Shown: piece by piece, positions 42,308 to 51,356 of the stretch
Layout of the letters: every line of letters starts with the position of its first letter
Numbering within the stretch: the stretch's first letter is position 1
Assembly: GCF_003610915.1 (NCBI RefSeq)
Contig: NZ_NSDJ01000001.1
Span: 4,588,001 to 4,652,000 of the forward strand
Length of the DNA stretch: 64,000 bases
Source of the DNA: Rahnella variigena
GTDB lineage: Bacteria; Pseudomonadota; Gammaproteobacteria; Enterobacterales; Enterobacteriaceae
Direction: 5' to 3'
Translations under genes and position numbers: made by a program
Notes under the pieces: model-generated
What the model saw: only the letters and a program-made list of their open reading frames with translations
The model's database searches: none
What the model was told of the DNA's origin: nothing

Positions 42308-43216
42308 ATGGCAACGATCGATTTGAGCCAGTTACCGGCCCCCGATGTGGTCGAACAACTGGATTATGAAACCCTGCTTGAAGAACGTAAAACGACGCTG
42401 ATTTCACTCTATCCCGCCGACCAGCAGGAAGCCATCAGCCGGACACTGACGCTGGAATCCGAACCGCTGGTCAAGCTGTTGCAGGAGAACGCTTACCGCG
42501 AACTGATCCTGCGCCAGCGCGTCAATGAATCCGCCCGCGCGGTAATGGTGGCGTATGCGACGGGTAGCGATCTGGATCAGCTGGCGGCGAACAATGGCGT
42601 ACAACGACTGGTGCTGACGCCTGCTGATAACACCAAAGTTCCGCCAGTCGCAGCTGTCATGGAAAGTGATGCAGATTTCCGCACCCGAATTCCGCAGGCC
42701 TTTGAAGGAATGAGCGTTGCCGGTCCGTCCGGGTCATACGAGTTCCACGGTTTGTCTGCCGATGGCCGGGTGGCGGACATCTCGGTTATCAGCCCGTCTC
42801 CAGCGAATGTCACCATTTCTGTACTGTCGCGTGAAGCCGATGGTATCGCTCCGGAAGACCTGTTAACGAAAGTTCGTATCGCGCTGAACGACGAAAATGT
42901 CCGGCCTGTTGCCGACCGTGTTCTGGTTCAGTCTGCCAGCGTCGTCCCCTATGAGATTGATGCCACGCTCTACCTGTTTCCGGGGCCTGAGTCTGAACCT
43001 ATCACCCTAGCAGCCGAAGAAAAGTTGAAATCTTATATCAGCGATCAGCATCGTCTGGGACGCGATATCCGGCTTTCGGCCATCTATGCGGCGCTGCATG
43101 TCGAAGGTGTCCAGCGTGTGGAGCTTGCTAAACCGGCCGCTGACATTGTGCTCGACAGCACGCAAGCCTCTTACTGCACAAATTACGTGATTACCGTCGG
43201 AGGCTCCGATGAGTAA
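42308..43216 (+). CDS. J: gpJ, baseplate wedge protein
   Basis: A 302-residue wedge protein (P2 gpJ 302), of the T4 gp6 type. Conserved features include the LVKLLQENAYRELILRQRVN segment and the SGSYEFHGLSADGRVADISV segment. It builds the baseplate with gpW and gpI. Confidence 0.94.
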   Translation: MATIDLSQLPAPDVVEQLDYETLLEERKTTLISLYPADQQEAISRTLTLESEPLVKLLQENAYRELILRQRVNESARAVMVAYATGSDLDQLAANNGVQRLVLTPADNTKVPPVAAVMESDADFRTRIPQAFEGMSVAGPSGSYEFHGLSADGRVADISVISPSPANVTISVLSREADGIAPEDLLTKVRIALNDENVRPVADRVLVQSASVVPYEIDATLYLFPGPESEPITLAAEEKLKSYISDQHRLGRDIRLSAIYAALHVEGVQRVELAKPAADIVLDSTQASYCTNYVITVGGSDE

Positions 43217-43736
43217 CAGGTTGCTGCCCAGTGGTTCTTCCGCGCTGGAACTGGCAGCCGCAGAAGCCTGCGCTGAACTGGCTCGTGTGAATGTCCCGCT
43301 AAAAACATTATGGAATCCGCAGACCTGCCCCGCCAAATTTTTACCTTATCTGGCATGGGCACTTTCTGTCGACCGCTGGGACAGCGAATGGCCAACGGCG
43401 ACAAAACGCAGCGTGATTCAGTCTGCCTGGTTCATTCATCAGCATAAAGGCACCATCAGCGCCATCAAACGCGTGGTCGAGCCTCTCGGTTATGTCATTA
43501 ACGTCACCGAATGGTGGGAAACCAATGACCCGCCTGGCACGTTCAAACTCGACATCGGTGTTCTCGATTCCGGGATTGACGAAGCCATGTACGAAGAAAT
43601 GGAGCGACTAATTGATGATGCGAAACCCGCCAGCCGTCATCTGATCGGACTGACGATTACTCAGGATATTCCCGGCACCGTCTATCTCGCCGCGGCAATG
43701 TATGACGCAGAAATACTCACTGTTTATCCGGACTGA
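43209..43736 (+). CDS. I: gpI, baseplate protein
   Basis: A 175-residue tail protein (P2 gpI 176), with the conserved LPYLAWALSVDRWD segment. It starts eight bases before the gpJ stop. It links the tail fibre to the baseplate wedge. Confidence 0.94.
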   Translation: MSNRLLPSGSSALELAAAEACAELARVNVPLKTLWNPQTCPAKFLPYLAWALSVDRWDSEWPTATKRSVIQSAWFIHQHKGTISAIKRVVEPLGYVINVTEWWETNDPPGTFKLDIGVLDSGIDEAMYEEMERLIDDAKPASRHLIGLTITQDIPGTVYLAAAMYDAEILTVYPD

Positions 43737-43747
43737 TAAGGAATCTT

Positions 43748-45244
43748 ATGAGCAAATTTAAATCCGTCGTCACCACTCTCGGGCAGGCGCGCATTGCGTC
43801 AGCCATCGAAAGCGGAAAAGACGTCAATATTACCCATCTGGCAGTCGGTGATGGTAATGGCAACGCAACTGAGCCCGCTGTGGGGCAGACGGCACTGGTT
43901 CATGAAACCTACCGTCTGAAACTGAACTCCATCAAAATCGACAACAAAAATGCCAACTGGATTATTGCCGAAGCCATTATCCCGGCAGAAGTCGGCGGTT
44001 TCTGGATGCGTGAGATGGGACTGTTTTCTGCAGAAGGAGAACTCATTGCCGTCAGTAATATGGCCGACAGCTATAAACCCACGCTGGAGGAGGGTTCCGG
44101 CCGGACACAAACCCTGCGCATGGTATTAACCGTCACAGATACCGATGCGGTCAGCCTGACCATTGACGACACCCTGATTATTGCGACCGAAGAATACGTC
44201 AATAATCTGCTGGCAGAACATGAAGCCTCACGGCGTCACCCCGACGGTACGCTGACCGCAAAAGGTTTTGTGCAGCTGAGCAGCGCGGTGGACAGCACAA
44301 GCGAAGTTCTGGCGGCAACGCCAAAAGCGGTGAAAGCTGCGAATGATAATGCAAACGGGCGCTTACCCTCCGGCGGAACAGCTGTTGCCGCGACTAAGCT
44401 GGCGACGGCAAGGAAAATAGCCGGTGTAGCATTTGATGGTACGGCGGATATTAACTTGTCAGCTGGTAATGTGGGTGCAGTGCCTGCAACAGGCGGCAAT
44501 GTGGGATATCTGGAAAATGCATCCCGTTACAAGATTAAACCAGGAACATGGGAGGGAGTCGGTGGCTTTGCAACCCAATATTCGCAACCTTTTGCACCGT
44601 TCCTGATCCCTTACGGATACGCAGTCCCCGCTGGTGTAAGTAATTATTCTCCTTTTCTTAAAGGGATCGTCCAAACCCAAACATACGGCTACGCGGCATC
44701 CGTCAGTTTTGGTGCATACACCGCTGGTGATGCTCATTTTCCCAGTGCTGTAATACATGTTGTTGGTGATAACGGGGGATCTACAGCATGGTTTTTCGAT
44801 TCTAACAACGGTGGTTTCAGTAGCCCGGGGGAAATTCACGCTAATGGAAATATTGTTGCTGTAGGGGCGCTCTATGAATCCAACGGCGGTGTTCGGGTTT
44901 ATAGCTCAAATAATCCGCCGACCCCGGCTGCCATTAATGCAATTGCGCAAGATACTTGCAGTGTTGCAGGTTTTATTGTTGGCAATGTACAAGCCCCTTA
45001 TATGCGGCACTCGACCACCTCTGAAGTTGTACAACTGGCAACCTATAGTTGGGTTGCAAACAATTATGTCAGTGACATCAGACTGGGGACATCCACGGAA
45101 TTTCAGGAGCGTGGTAACAATGAACGTATGGCTGGCGGGGTCATGACATCTTTCAAAGATGCAGGGAGTTCAAACTATTGGATTCGTCTGCGACCATTAC
45201 AAAAAGCCGTTAACGGTAACTGGTATACAGTAGGTTACGCATGA
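43748..45244 (+). CDS. H: gpH, tail fibre
   Basis: A 498-residue fibre (P2 gpH 669). Residues 1-150 are the conserved baseplate-attachment domain (DUF3751, GGFWMREMGLFSAEGELIAV). Short collagen-like and repeat regions follow (about 170-250). The C-terminal half, from about residue 265, is the receptor-binding tip, with a YESNGGVRVYSSNNPP motif and a RPLQKAVNGNWYTVG end. By eye the tip coding sequence is more AT-rich than the first half, a sign of exchange. It determines which cells are killed. Confidence 0.9.
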   Translation: MSKFKSVVTTLGQARIASAIESGKDVNITHLAVGDGNGNATEPAVGQTALVHETYRLKLNSIKIDNKNANWIIAEAIIPAEVGGFWMREMGLFSAEGELIAVSNMADSYKPTLEEGSGRTQTLRMVLTVTDTDAVSLTIDDTLIIATEEYVNNLLAEHEASRRHPDGTLTAKGFVQLSSAVDSTSEVLAATPKAVKAANDNANGRLPSGGTAVAATKLATARKIAGVAFDGTADINLSAGNVGAVPATGGNVGYLENASRYKIKPGTWEGVGGFATQYSQPFAPFLIPYGYAVPAGVSNYSPFLKGIVQTQTYGYAASVSFGAYTAGDAHFPSAVIHVVGDNGGSTAWFFDSNNGGFSSPGEIHANGNIVAVGALYESNGGVRVYSSNNPPTPAAINAIAQDTCSVAGFIVGNVQAPYMRHSTTSEVVQLATYSWVANNYVSDIRLGTSTEFQERGNNERMAGGVMTSFKDAGSSNYWIRLRPLQKAVNGNWYTVGYA

Positions 45245-45786
45245 AAAATAAAATTTATGGCCCATTTGAATTAAAAGAAAATATCAATGAAGCTGAAAAA
45301 TTGCTCGCTGATTCGCACAGCATCATGTTCCTTGAAGACCCAAAGGGAAACGACTGGTACGAACTGCAGAAACAACTAGCTTCGGAAACTTTAAAGATCA
45401 CTTTCGATCAAATGGGATTAATAAACTCAGCAAGTTACGATGCAAGCACCCTGTGGCCTCAATCTTTTTTCCTGGCGGAAGTTAATGTGGTCCCGGAAAA
45501 GTTTGAAAGTCGTAGCAATAGTGGGAAATGGATCTTTGATGGAGAGAAAATTACCGAACGTATTTTTACAAGCGAAGAGCTCATTGAGCATGCGGTAATC
45601 AAACGTAATTTATTGATGACCGCAGCTAACGAAATTATAACGCCATTGCAGGATGCCGTTGATATTGATGATGCCAGCGATGAAGAAATTACCTTGCTCA
45701 AAGCCTGGAAAACCTATCGCGTTGCACTTAACCGGCTGGATCTTTCAATCGCCCCAGACATCACCTGGCCTGAAATTCCGGCCTGA
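45241..45786 (+). CDS. G: gpG, tail fibre assembly chaperone (Tfa)
   Basis: A 181-residue Tfa-family protein that folds the fibre tip. Its ATG overlaps the gpH stop. It is AT-rich compared with its neighbours, matching the gpH tip, which suggests the two move as one specificity module. The C-terminal half contains the typical NLLMTAANEIITPLQDAVDIDDA segment. Confidence 0.88.
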   Translation: MKNKIYGPFELKENINEAEKLLADSHSIMFLEDPKGNDWYELQKQLASETLKITFDQMGLINSASYDASTLWPQSFFLAEVNVVPEKFESRSNSGKWIFDGEKITERIFTSEELIEHAVIKRNLLMTAANEIITPLQDAVDIDDASDEEITLLKAWKTYRVALNRLDLSIAPDITWPEIPA

Positions 45787-45790
45787 CTCC

Positions 45791-45811
45791 AGCCCCTTCG
45801 GGGGCTTTTTT
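45791..45811 (+). terminator. Terminator of late operon 2
   Basis: AGCCCC and GGGGCT arms around TTCG (UUCG-type loop), followed by six T residues, just after gpG. Confidence 0.92.
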
Positions 45812-45830
45812 ATTATCTGATTCCCCCCGC

Positions 45831-45851
45831 TGTTGTGCCACCGCCCCCACG
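45831..45851 (+). promoter_or_regulatory. Ogr-type activator site, late operon 3 (FI-D)
   Basis: TGTTGTGCCA at 45831-45840, identical to site 1 over 10 bases; TGT-N12-ACG follows (one mismatch to ACA). It lies 95 bases before FI, in the place of P2 promoter PF. Confidence 0.72.
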
Positions 45852-45925
45852 CCCCTGATGAAATGCGCTTTCTGTTGCGAACCGGCATCCTTGCTTCACC
45901 ACCCACAACAGAGAGAGTCAACCTG

Positions 45926-47095
45926 ATGGCTGATTATCATCACGGCGTACGTGTTGTTGAAATCAACGACGGCACCCGCGTTATTTCTACCGTTTCCACA
46001 GCAATTATAGGCATGGTTTGTACCGCAGAAGATGCGGATGCGACCGTTTTTCCTTTGAATACTCCGGTCCTGATCACTGATGTTCTGGCCGCCAGCGGTA
46101 AAGCAGGCACCAGCGGCACGTTGCGCGCAGCGCTTCTGGCGATTGCTGACCAGTGTAAACCGGTTACAGTCGTGGTGCGTGTTGCCACGGGCGAAGATGA
46201 GGCTGAGACCACCAGTAATATCATCGGCGGTTCTGATGCCAATGGCCGTTATACCGGCATGAAAGCGCTGCTTTCTGCTCAGGCTGAGCTTGGCGTTAAA
46301 CCACGCATTCTCGGCGTTCCTGGTCTGGATAATCAGGCAGTCGCAACCGCGCTGGCAGGAGTTTGCCAGCAGCTGCGTGCCTTTGGTTATGTCGGCGTCT
46401 ATGGCGCAAAAACCATTTCCGATGCGATTAAATACCGCGAGAACTTCAGTCAGCGCGAACTGATGCTGATCTGGCCGGACTTTATTAACTGGAATACCAC
46501 CACCAGCCAGTCGGATATCGCTTATGCCACTGCTCGTGCTCTGGGCTTACGCGCCAAAATCGACCAGGAAACCGGCTGGCATAAAACCCTGTCAAACGTC
46601 GGCGTGAACGGTGTGACCGGCCTTTCAGCCAGCGTCTTCTGGGATTTGCAGGCGACCGGCACCGACGCCGATCTGCTGAACGAAGCCTGTGTCACCACGC
46701 TGGTTCGCAAAGACGGCTTCCGTTTCTGGGGCAACCGTACCTGCAGCGATGACACGTTGTTCCTGTTTGAAAACTACACCCGTACCGCGCAAGTGCTGGC
46801 CGATACCATGGCAGAAGCGCATATGTGGGCGGTCGATAAACCAATGACGCCCTCACTGGTTCGCGACATGATCGACGGCATCAAAGCCAAAATGCGCGAA
46901 ATGAAATCAGCGGGTTACATCATTGACGGTGACTGCTGGTACGACGAAACCGCAAACACAGCGGAAACCCTGAAAGCCGGCAAACTGTATATCGATTACG
47001 ACTACACCCCGGTTCCTCCACTGGAAGATCTGACCCTGCGCCAGCGTATCACCGACTCTTACCTGGTGAACTTTGCCGCGTCCATTAACAGCTAA
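45926..47095 (+). CDS. FI: gpFI, contractile tail sheath
   Basis: A 389-residue sheath protein (P2 FI 396), almost collinear with P2 (DYHHGVRVVEINDGTRVIST; WHKTLSNVGVNGVTG). The start at 45926 matches P2; the upstream open frame from 45833 covers the promoter. Its presence makes the particle contractile (R-type). Confidence 0.96.
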   Translation: MADYHHGVRVVEINDGTRVISTVSTAIIGMVCTAEDADATVFPLNTPVLITDVLAASGKAGTSGTLRAALLAIADQCKPVTVVVRVATGEDEAETTSNIIGGSDANGRYTGMKALLSAQAELGVKPRILGVPGLDNQAVATALAGVCQQLRAFGYVGVYGAKTISDAIKYRENFSQRELMLIWPDFINWNTTTSQSDIAYATARALGLRAKIDQETGWHKTLSNVGVNGVTGLSASVFWDLQATGTDADLLNEACVTTLVRKDGFRFWGNRTCSDDTLFLFENYTRTAQVLADTMAEAHMWAVDKPMTPSLVRDMIDGIKAKMREMKSAGYIIDGDCWYDETANTAETLKAGKLYIDYDYTPVPPLEDLTLRQRITDSYLVNFAASINS

Positions 47096-47109
47096 GGAGA
47101 CAATGACTC

Positions 47110-47619
47110 ATGGCACTTCCTAAGAAATTGAAATACCTGAACCTGTTTAATGACGGGAACAGCTACCTCGGTCTGGTCTCTTCGCTGACGCTGCCGAAAC
47201 TCACCCGCAAACTGCAAAACTATCGTGGCGGCGGCATGAGCGGTTCGGTCGCGGTGGACTTCGGTCTGGACGACGATGCGCTGACGCTGGAATGGTCCAT
47301 CGGCGGTCTGGATGAGCTGGTTCTGCAGCAATGGGGCAGCACATCTGATATTCCACTGCGTTTTGCCGGTTCGCTGCAGCGTGACGATACCGGTGATGTT
47401 TCCGCGGTCGAAGTGATGATGCGCGGCCGTCACAAAGAGTTTGATTTCGGTGAGTACAAACAGGGTGAAGACACTGAAACCAAAGTCACCACCCAGTGTA
47501 CATATTTCAAACTGACCATCGACGGCAAAGAGCTGATTGAGATCGACACCGTCAATATGGTCGAAGTCGTCAACGGCGTTGACCGTCTGGCGGAACACCG
47601 TACCGCACTCGGCCTGTAA
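47110..47619 (+). CDS. FII: gpFII, tail tube
   Basis: A 169-residue major tube protein (P2 FII 172), with the conserved LPKLTRKLQNYRGGGMSG segment. It stacks inside the sheath to form the rigid tube pushed through the target envelope. Confidence 0.95.
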   Translation: MALPKKLKYLNLFNDGNSYLGLVSSLTLPKLTRKLQNYRGGGMSGSVAVDFGLDDDALTLEWSIGGLDELVLQQWGSTSDIPLRFAGSLQRDDTGDVSAVEVMMRGRHKEFDFGEYKQGEDTETKVTTQCTYFKLTIDGKELIEIDTVNMVEVVNGVDRLAEHRTALGL

Positions 47620-47678
47620 TTCCCTCCCAAAGCCGGCAGTCATTGCCGGCTTCATTTCCCACTCAAGCAGGAAAACAC

Positions 47679-47966
47679 ATGAACCCGACTGACATTAATG
47701 ACAATACCGTGATCCTCGATGTTCCGCTCAAACGCGGCGAAATGGAAATCACCGAAGTTCAGGTCACCAGACCCACTGCGGGCAGCTTACGCGGTATCGG
47801 TCTTGCGGCACTGGCGAACGCGGATGTGGACGCGCTGATCACCATTTTACCGCGCATCACCTCTCCGAACCTGACCAAAGAAGAGTGCTCGCGCCTGGAG
47901 CTGCCGGATCTGATTGCGCTCGCAGGCAAGGTGATTGGTTTTTTATCGCCGAAACCGGTGGTGTAA
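47679..47966 (+). CDS. E: gpE, tape-measure chaperone (short product)
   Basis: A 95-residue protein (P2 gpE 91). The start at 47679 is after AGGAAAAC. Near its end lies T-TTT-TTA (47939-47945) in the zero frame, a -1 slippery heptamer. Both gpE and the frameshifted E+E' are expected, as in P2 (which uses T-TTT-TTG) and lambda gpG/GT. Confidence 0.92.
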   Translation: MNPTDINDNTVILDVPLKRGEMEITEVQVTRPTAGSLRGIGLAALANADVDALITILPRITSPNLTKEECSRLELPDLIALAGKVIGFLSPKPVV

Positions 47967-48121
47967 GTATTGCGCCCCGCCTCACCGTGGATGACCTGAT
48001 GGCAGATATCGCGGTGATATTTCACTGGCCGCCGTCTGAGATGGACGGCATGTCACTCACCGATCTGCTGAACTGGCGACATAAGGCACTGCAACGCAGC
48101 GGAGTAAAAACAGATGAGTAA
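47945..48121 (+). CDS. E': gpE' frameshift extension (E+E' fusion)
   Basis: The -1 frame entered after the T-TTT-TTA slip at 47939-47945 runs for 58 residues (IAETGGVSIAPRL...SGVKTDE). Joined to the first 89 codons of gpE, it gives a fusion of about 147 residues. Its end overlaps the start of the tape-measure gene by eight bases. The fusion probably chaperones gpT onto the tube initiator. Confidence 0.88.
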   Translation: MAETGGVSIAPRLTVDDLMADIAVIFHWPPSEMDGMSLTDLLNWRHKALQRSGVKTDE

Positions 48122-49742
48122 TCTCGAACAGTTACCTCATACGCTGGAAAAAATAAATCAGGATCTGGCCGCCTTCAGGGCCGAAACTGACAAGGTCAGA
48201 AACAACCTGCTGACACTGCCCGGGAAGACGTTATTCAGCGTCTTCTCAGAAGATATCACTGACGCTTCCCTCCAGTTTGAAAAGTCGCTTTTCGCCGCGG
48301 ACAGCGAAAACGAAACGCAGGCATTTTCCGGTCTGAAAAAAGCGGTGGCCAGCCAGTCGGCAGAAAAGCTGCGCCAGCAACGCCCGATGCAAATGGAACA
48401 ACGAGGGCTGGAAATCGGGCAGCAATATAAAAATCGTGAACTGAAAATTGACCAGTTAAAAAATATTAGCTCGTCTGCCTTTTCCTTTGCACAACCGAAA
48501 CTGGCGCTGGCACAAAACTTTCTTAAACCAGGTGCAGCTCTGGAAGCCGGACTGGCAGAAGTGCAGTCGGTTCTCGGTCTGAAAAATGGCGATCCGCATG
48601 TTGCCGCTTTACGGCAGCAAAGTCTGTCGATGGCGGCAGCCGGTCATTCACCGGCGGAAGTGGTCGCTAAACAGCAGACACTCGCTAAAAACGGAATGAA
48701 TGCCGATCAGGTTCTGGAACAAACACCGGCAGCACTGAATGGCACAACGCCTGCGGCACAGATGGCGGTGATTGTGAAAGGCGACAACCTTGACGGTGAT
48801 ATCACTAAGCTTTTTGCCACCTGGGACACTATCCGTATCAACCTTTTCGACGGGCAAACTGCCGCCCTGCGAGAACTGACGCAAACGGCCACCAGCTGGC
48901 TGGGCACGATCAATACCTGGATCACTGATAATCCGGTGCTGGTGAATTCCCTGCTCGGTCTGGCATTAGGCATCACGGGCATTGTCGGCGGAATGGGTGC
49001 GCTCGGCATGACTATCGCGCCGGTACTGAGCGGTATCAATATGCTGATGGCAGGCGCCGGACTGCTTGGAACCATTTTTACCGGCACCGGCGGCGTTATT
49101 GCCACCGCCTTTGCCGCCATCGGACTTCCGCTGCTGCCCGTGATCGCGTTGATCGCCGGTATCGGTATCGCCGTAGTGAAACTTTGGGAGCCGATCAGTG
49201 CGTTTGTTGGCGGAGTGATTGAAGGATTTAGCTCGGTAATGGGACCAATAACTGCTGCGTTTACACCTTTCAGAACCGCGCTGGGATGGGTTACCGATTT
49301 GTTTGAACCGATAAAATTCAGTCAGGATACCCTGAGCGGCTTCACCAATATTGGCAAAGTGGTCGGGGAAGCAATTGCAGAGATTTTCGTCACGCTTAAT
49401 AAAGCGGTTTCTCAAATAGGTGAAGTCTTCAGCTGGGCGAAAAAAGGTTGGGATGCGATTTTTGGCAATGACGATGCCGAAAGTCAGGGTATTCCGGCAG
49501 CGCCGGTGGAGAGCATTTCTCCGACGGGCGGCACGCTGAGCCTGTATCAGCCCGCTAAAACTTCCGTAGCGAATACCCTGACGGATAACCGGGCGACGAC
49601 CGTGAACTTAAGCTTCACGGCCACACCGGAGACAGATCATAACCAGATCAGAACCTGGATTGAAGATTCAATAAACCAGCAGAAATGGAACGATACCAAC
49701 AATCTTCTCAGCCAGTACAACAACGGAGGGATTTACTCATGA
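48114..49742 (+). CDS. T: gpT, tape-measure protein
   Basis: A 542-residue protein, much shorter than the 815 of P2 gpT. It has a coiled-coil N-terminal half (1-130), a Gly/Ala-rich hydrophobic region (about 275-355) and a conserved C-terminal domain. Tape-measure length sets tail length, so the particle should be about two thirds as long as a P2 tail, provided the same rule holds. The frame is intact, with no sign of a recent deletion. Confidence 0.9.
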   Translation: MSNLEQLPHTLEKINQDLAAFRAETDKVRNNLLTLPGKTLFSVFSEDITDASLQFEKSLFAADSENETQAFSGLKKAVASQSAEKLRQQRPMQMEQRGLEIGQQYKNRELKIDQLKNISSSAFSFAQPKLALAQNFLKPGAALEAGLAEVQSVLGLKNGDPHVAALRQQSLSMAAAGHSPAEVVAKQQTLAKNGMNADQVLEQTPAALNGTTPAAQMAVIVKGDNLDGDITKLFATWDTIRINLFDGQTAALRELTQTATSWLGTINTWITDNPVLVNSLLGLALGITGIVGGMGALGMTIAPVLSGINMLMAGAGLLGTIFTGTGGVIATAFAAIGLPLLPVIALIAGIGIAVVKLWEPISAFVGGVIEGFSSVMGPITAAFTPFRTALGWVTDLFEPIKFSQDTLSGFTNIGKVVGEAIAEIFVTLNKAVSQIGEVFSWAKKGWDAIFGNDDAESQGIPAAPVESISPTGGTLSLYQPAKTSVANTLTDNRATTVNLSFTATPETDHNQIRTWIEDSINQQKWNDTNNLLSQYNNGGIYS

Positions 49743-50209
49743 TGATGTCGCTGGGTTTATTTGTATTTAAATTGAGCACGCTGCCTTATCAGAATACATC
49801 CCGTCAGGTGAATTATGGCTGGGGCACGAACGCGCGTTTCGGACAGCGTCCCGTTTCGCAATTTCTCGGATTGGGTGAGGAAACGGTAAAAATTACCGGG
49901 CAATTATTGCCTGAAATGACCGGCGGTATGCGCTATTTACAGGTACTACAGAGCATGGCCGACTCCGGCCGTGCATGGCCGTTGATTGAAGGCAGCGGCA
50001 CGATTTATGGCATGTATGTCATCAAAAATATTGCCAATGACAATGCTGAGTTTAATTCCAGCGGCCAGGCGCGAAGTATTAATTTTACGCTCAACCTGAC
50101 CCGCGTCGATGAGTCGCAGGCCGCCATGTTCGGTGATTTGCTGACTCAGGCCGAAGGTTTGTATAACAAAGCCAGCTCAACCATCAGCAATTTCGCAAGC
50201 GGAGTCTGA
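49739..50209 (+). CDS. U: gpU, tail protein
   Basis: A 156-residue protein (P2 gpU 159), with the conserved RFGQRPVSQFLGLGEETVKITG segment. The start at 49739 overlaps the gpT stop (ATGA); a longer in-frame ORF from 49685 is rejected. It is needed for tail tip assembly. Confidence 0.92.
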   Translation: MMMSLGLFVFKLSTLPYQNTSRQVNYGWGTNARFGQRPVSQFLGLGEETVKITGQLLPEMTGGMRYLQVLQSMADSGRAWPLIEGSGTIYGMYVIKNIANDNAEFNSSGQARSINFTLNLTRVDESQAAMFGDLLTQAEGLYNKASSTISNFASGV

Positions 50210-50211
50210 AC

Positions 50212-51285
50212 ATGCTTACTGATCTTCAGTTACCCGTGGGGGCGCGCATCGCGCCAGTGTTCACCCTGGTGATAAAAAATAAGGTGCTGGAAGAAAACAT
50301 CTCGGATCGGATCATCAGTCTATCCGTCACGGATAACAGCGGTTTTACCGCGGACACCTTGAATTTAACCTTCGACGACAGCGACGGACAATTACAGATG
50401 CCTGTTCGCGGTGCCGTTTTGCATCTGCATCTGGGATGGTCGAAACAGGCGCTTTATGACTGCGGCTATTTCACGGTAGATACCGTGGTTTATTCAGGTT
50501 CACCAGACAGAATCGTAGTCACTGCCCGCAGCGCAGATTTCCGCGGTTCGTTTACCACCAAACTCAGCCAGTCTTATGACGATTACACGCTGGGCGCCAT
50601 TGTGCGCATCATATCGAGCCGAAATAAATTGGATCTGCCGGTTATCCCTCAGGAACTCGATAGCATTAAGATCCCACATATCGACCAGACAGCTGAGACT
50701 GACAGCTACTTCATCACCCGTCTGGCACAAAGCTATGGTGCGCAGGTGACTGTCAAAAACGGCGCAATCTTGTTTTTTAAAGCTGGCACCGGCAGGACTG
50801 CTTCCGGGCAGACTATTCCCTGGAAAACAATTGTCCGCAGTGATGGCGATAATCACAACTATCAGATGATGGACAAGAAGGCTTACACAGGCGTGAAGGC
50901 ACAGTGGCACGATCTCCAAAAGGCGACCACCAGCAATGTGGCGTTGAAAAACTCAGGAGAAAAGAGTTATACCGCAGGCTCAGGCGATAATATTCTGCAA
51001 CTGTCTAAAATCTTTCCTGATGAAGAGACCGCAAGGCGCGCAGCAGATGCCGTGTTTTATCAGATTCAGAATGATTCTGCGTCTTTCAGCATCCGGCTGG
51101 CATTGGGACGCGCCGATCTCAGCGCACAAACGCCGGTGAATGTGCAGGGATTTAAAGACGTGATCGACAGCCAGAACTGGGTGATTGATTCTGCTGTACA
51201 CGAGATGAATGAGAAAGGGTTCACGACCACATTAAACCTGAAACCGTATGTTGCAGATATCACTTACCTATCTTCAATATCATAA
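50212..51285 (+). CDS. D: gpD, baseplate hub protein
   Basis: A 357-residue hub protein (P2 gpD 387), of the T4 gp27 type, with PVGARIAPVF, SVTDNSGFTADTLNLTFDD and a LysM-like C-terminal region (ILQLSKIFPDEETARRAA). It links spike and tube. It is the last structural gene, followed by ogr. Confidence 0.92.
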   Translation: MLTDLQLPVGARIAPVFTLVIKNKVLEENISDRIISLSVTDNSGFTADTLNLTFDDSDGQLQMPVRGAVLHLHLGWSKQALYDCGYFTVDTVVYSGSPDRIVVTARSADFRGSFTTKLSQSYDDYTLGAIVRIISSRNKLDLPVIPQELDSIKIPHIDQTAETDSYFITRLAQSYGAQVTVKNGAILFFKAGTGRTASGQTIPWKTIVRSDGDNHNYQMMDKKAYTGVKAQWHDLQKATTSNVALKNSGEKSYTAGSGDNILQLSKIFPDEETARRAADAVFYQIQNDSASFSIRLALGRADLSAQTPVNVQGFKDVIDSQNWVIDSAVHEMNEKGFTTTLNLKPYVADITYLSSIS

Positions 51286-51356
51286 TCACAACTTGCTTTT
51301 GCAAGGTTCAGGTTTCATAATGACTCCATTGCTTACCTGTCATGCCGGAGGTTTTT

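Noticed and set aside
45833..45925. Longer N terminus for the sheath gene
   Set aside because: The frame is open but runs through the Ogr site and promoter, and P2 FI begins at the Met at 45926.
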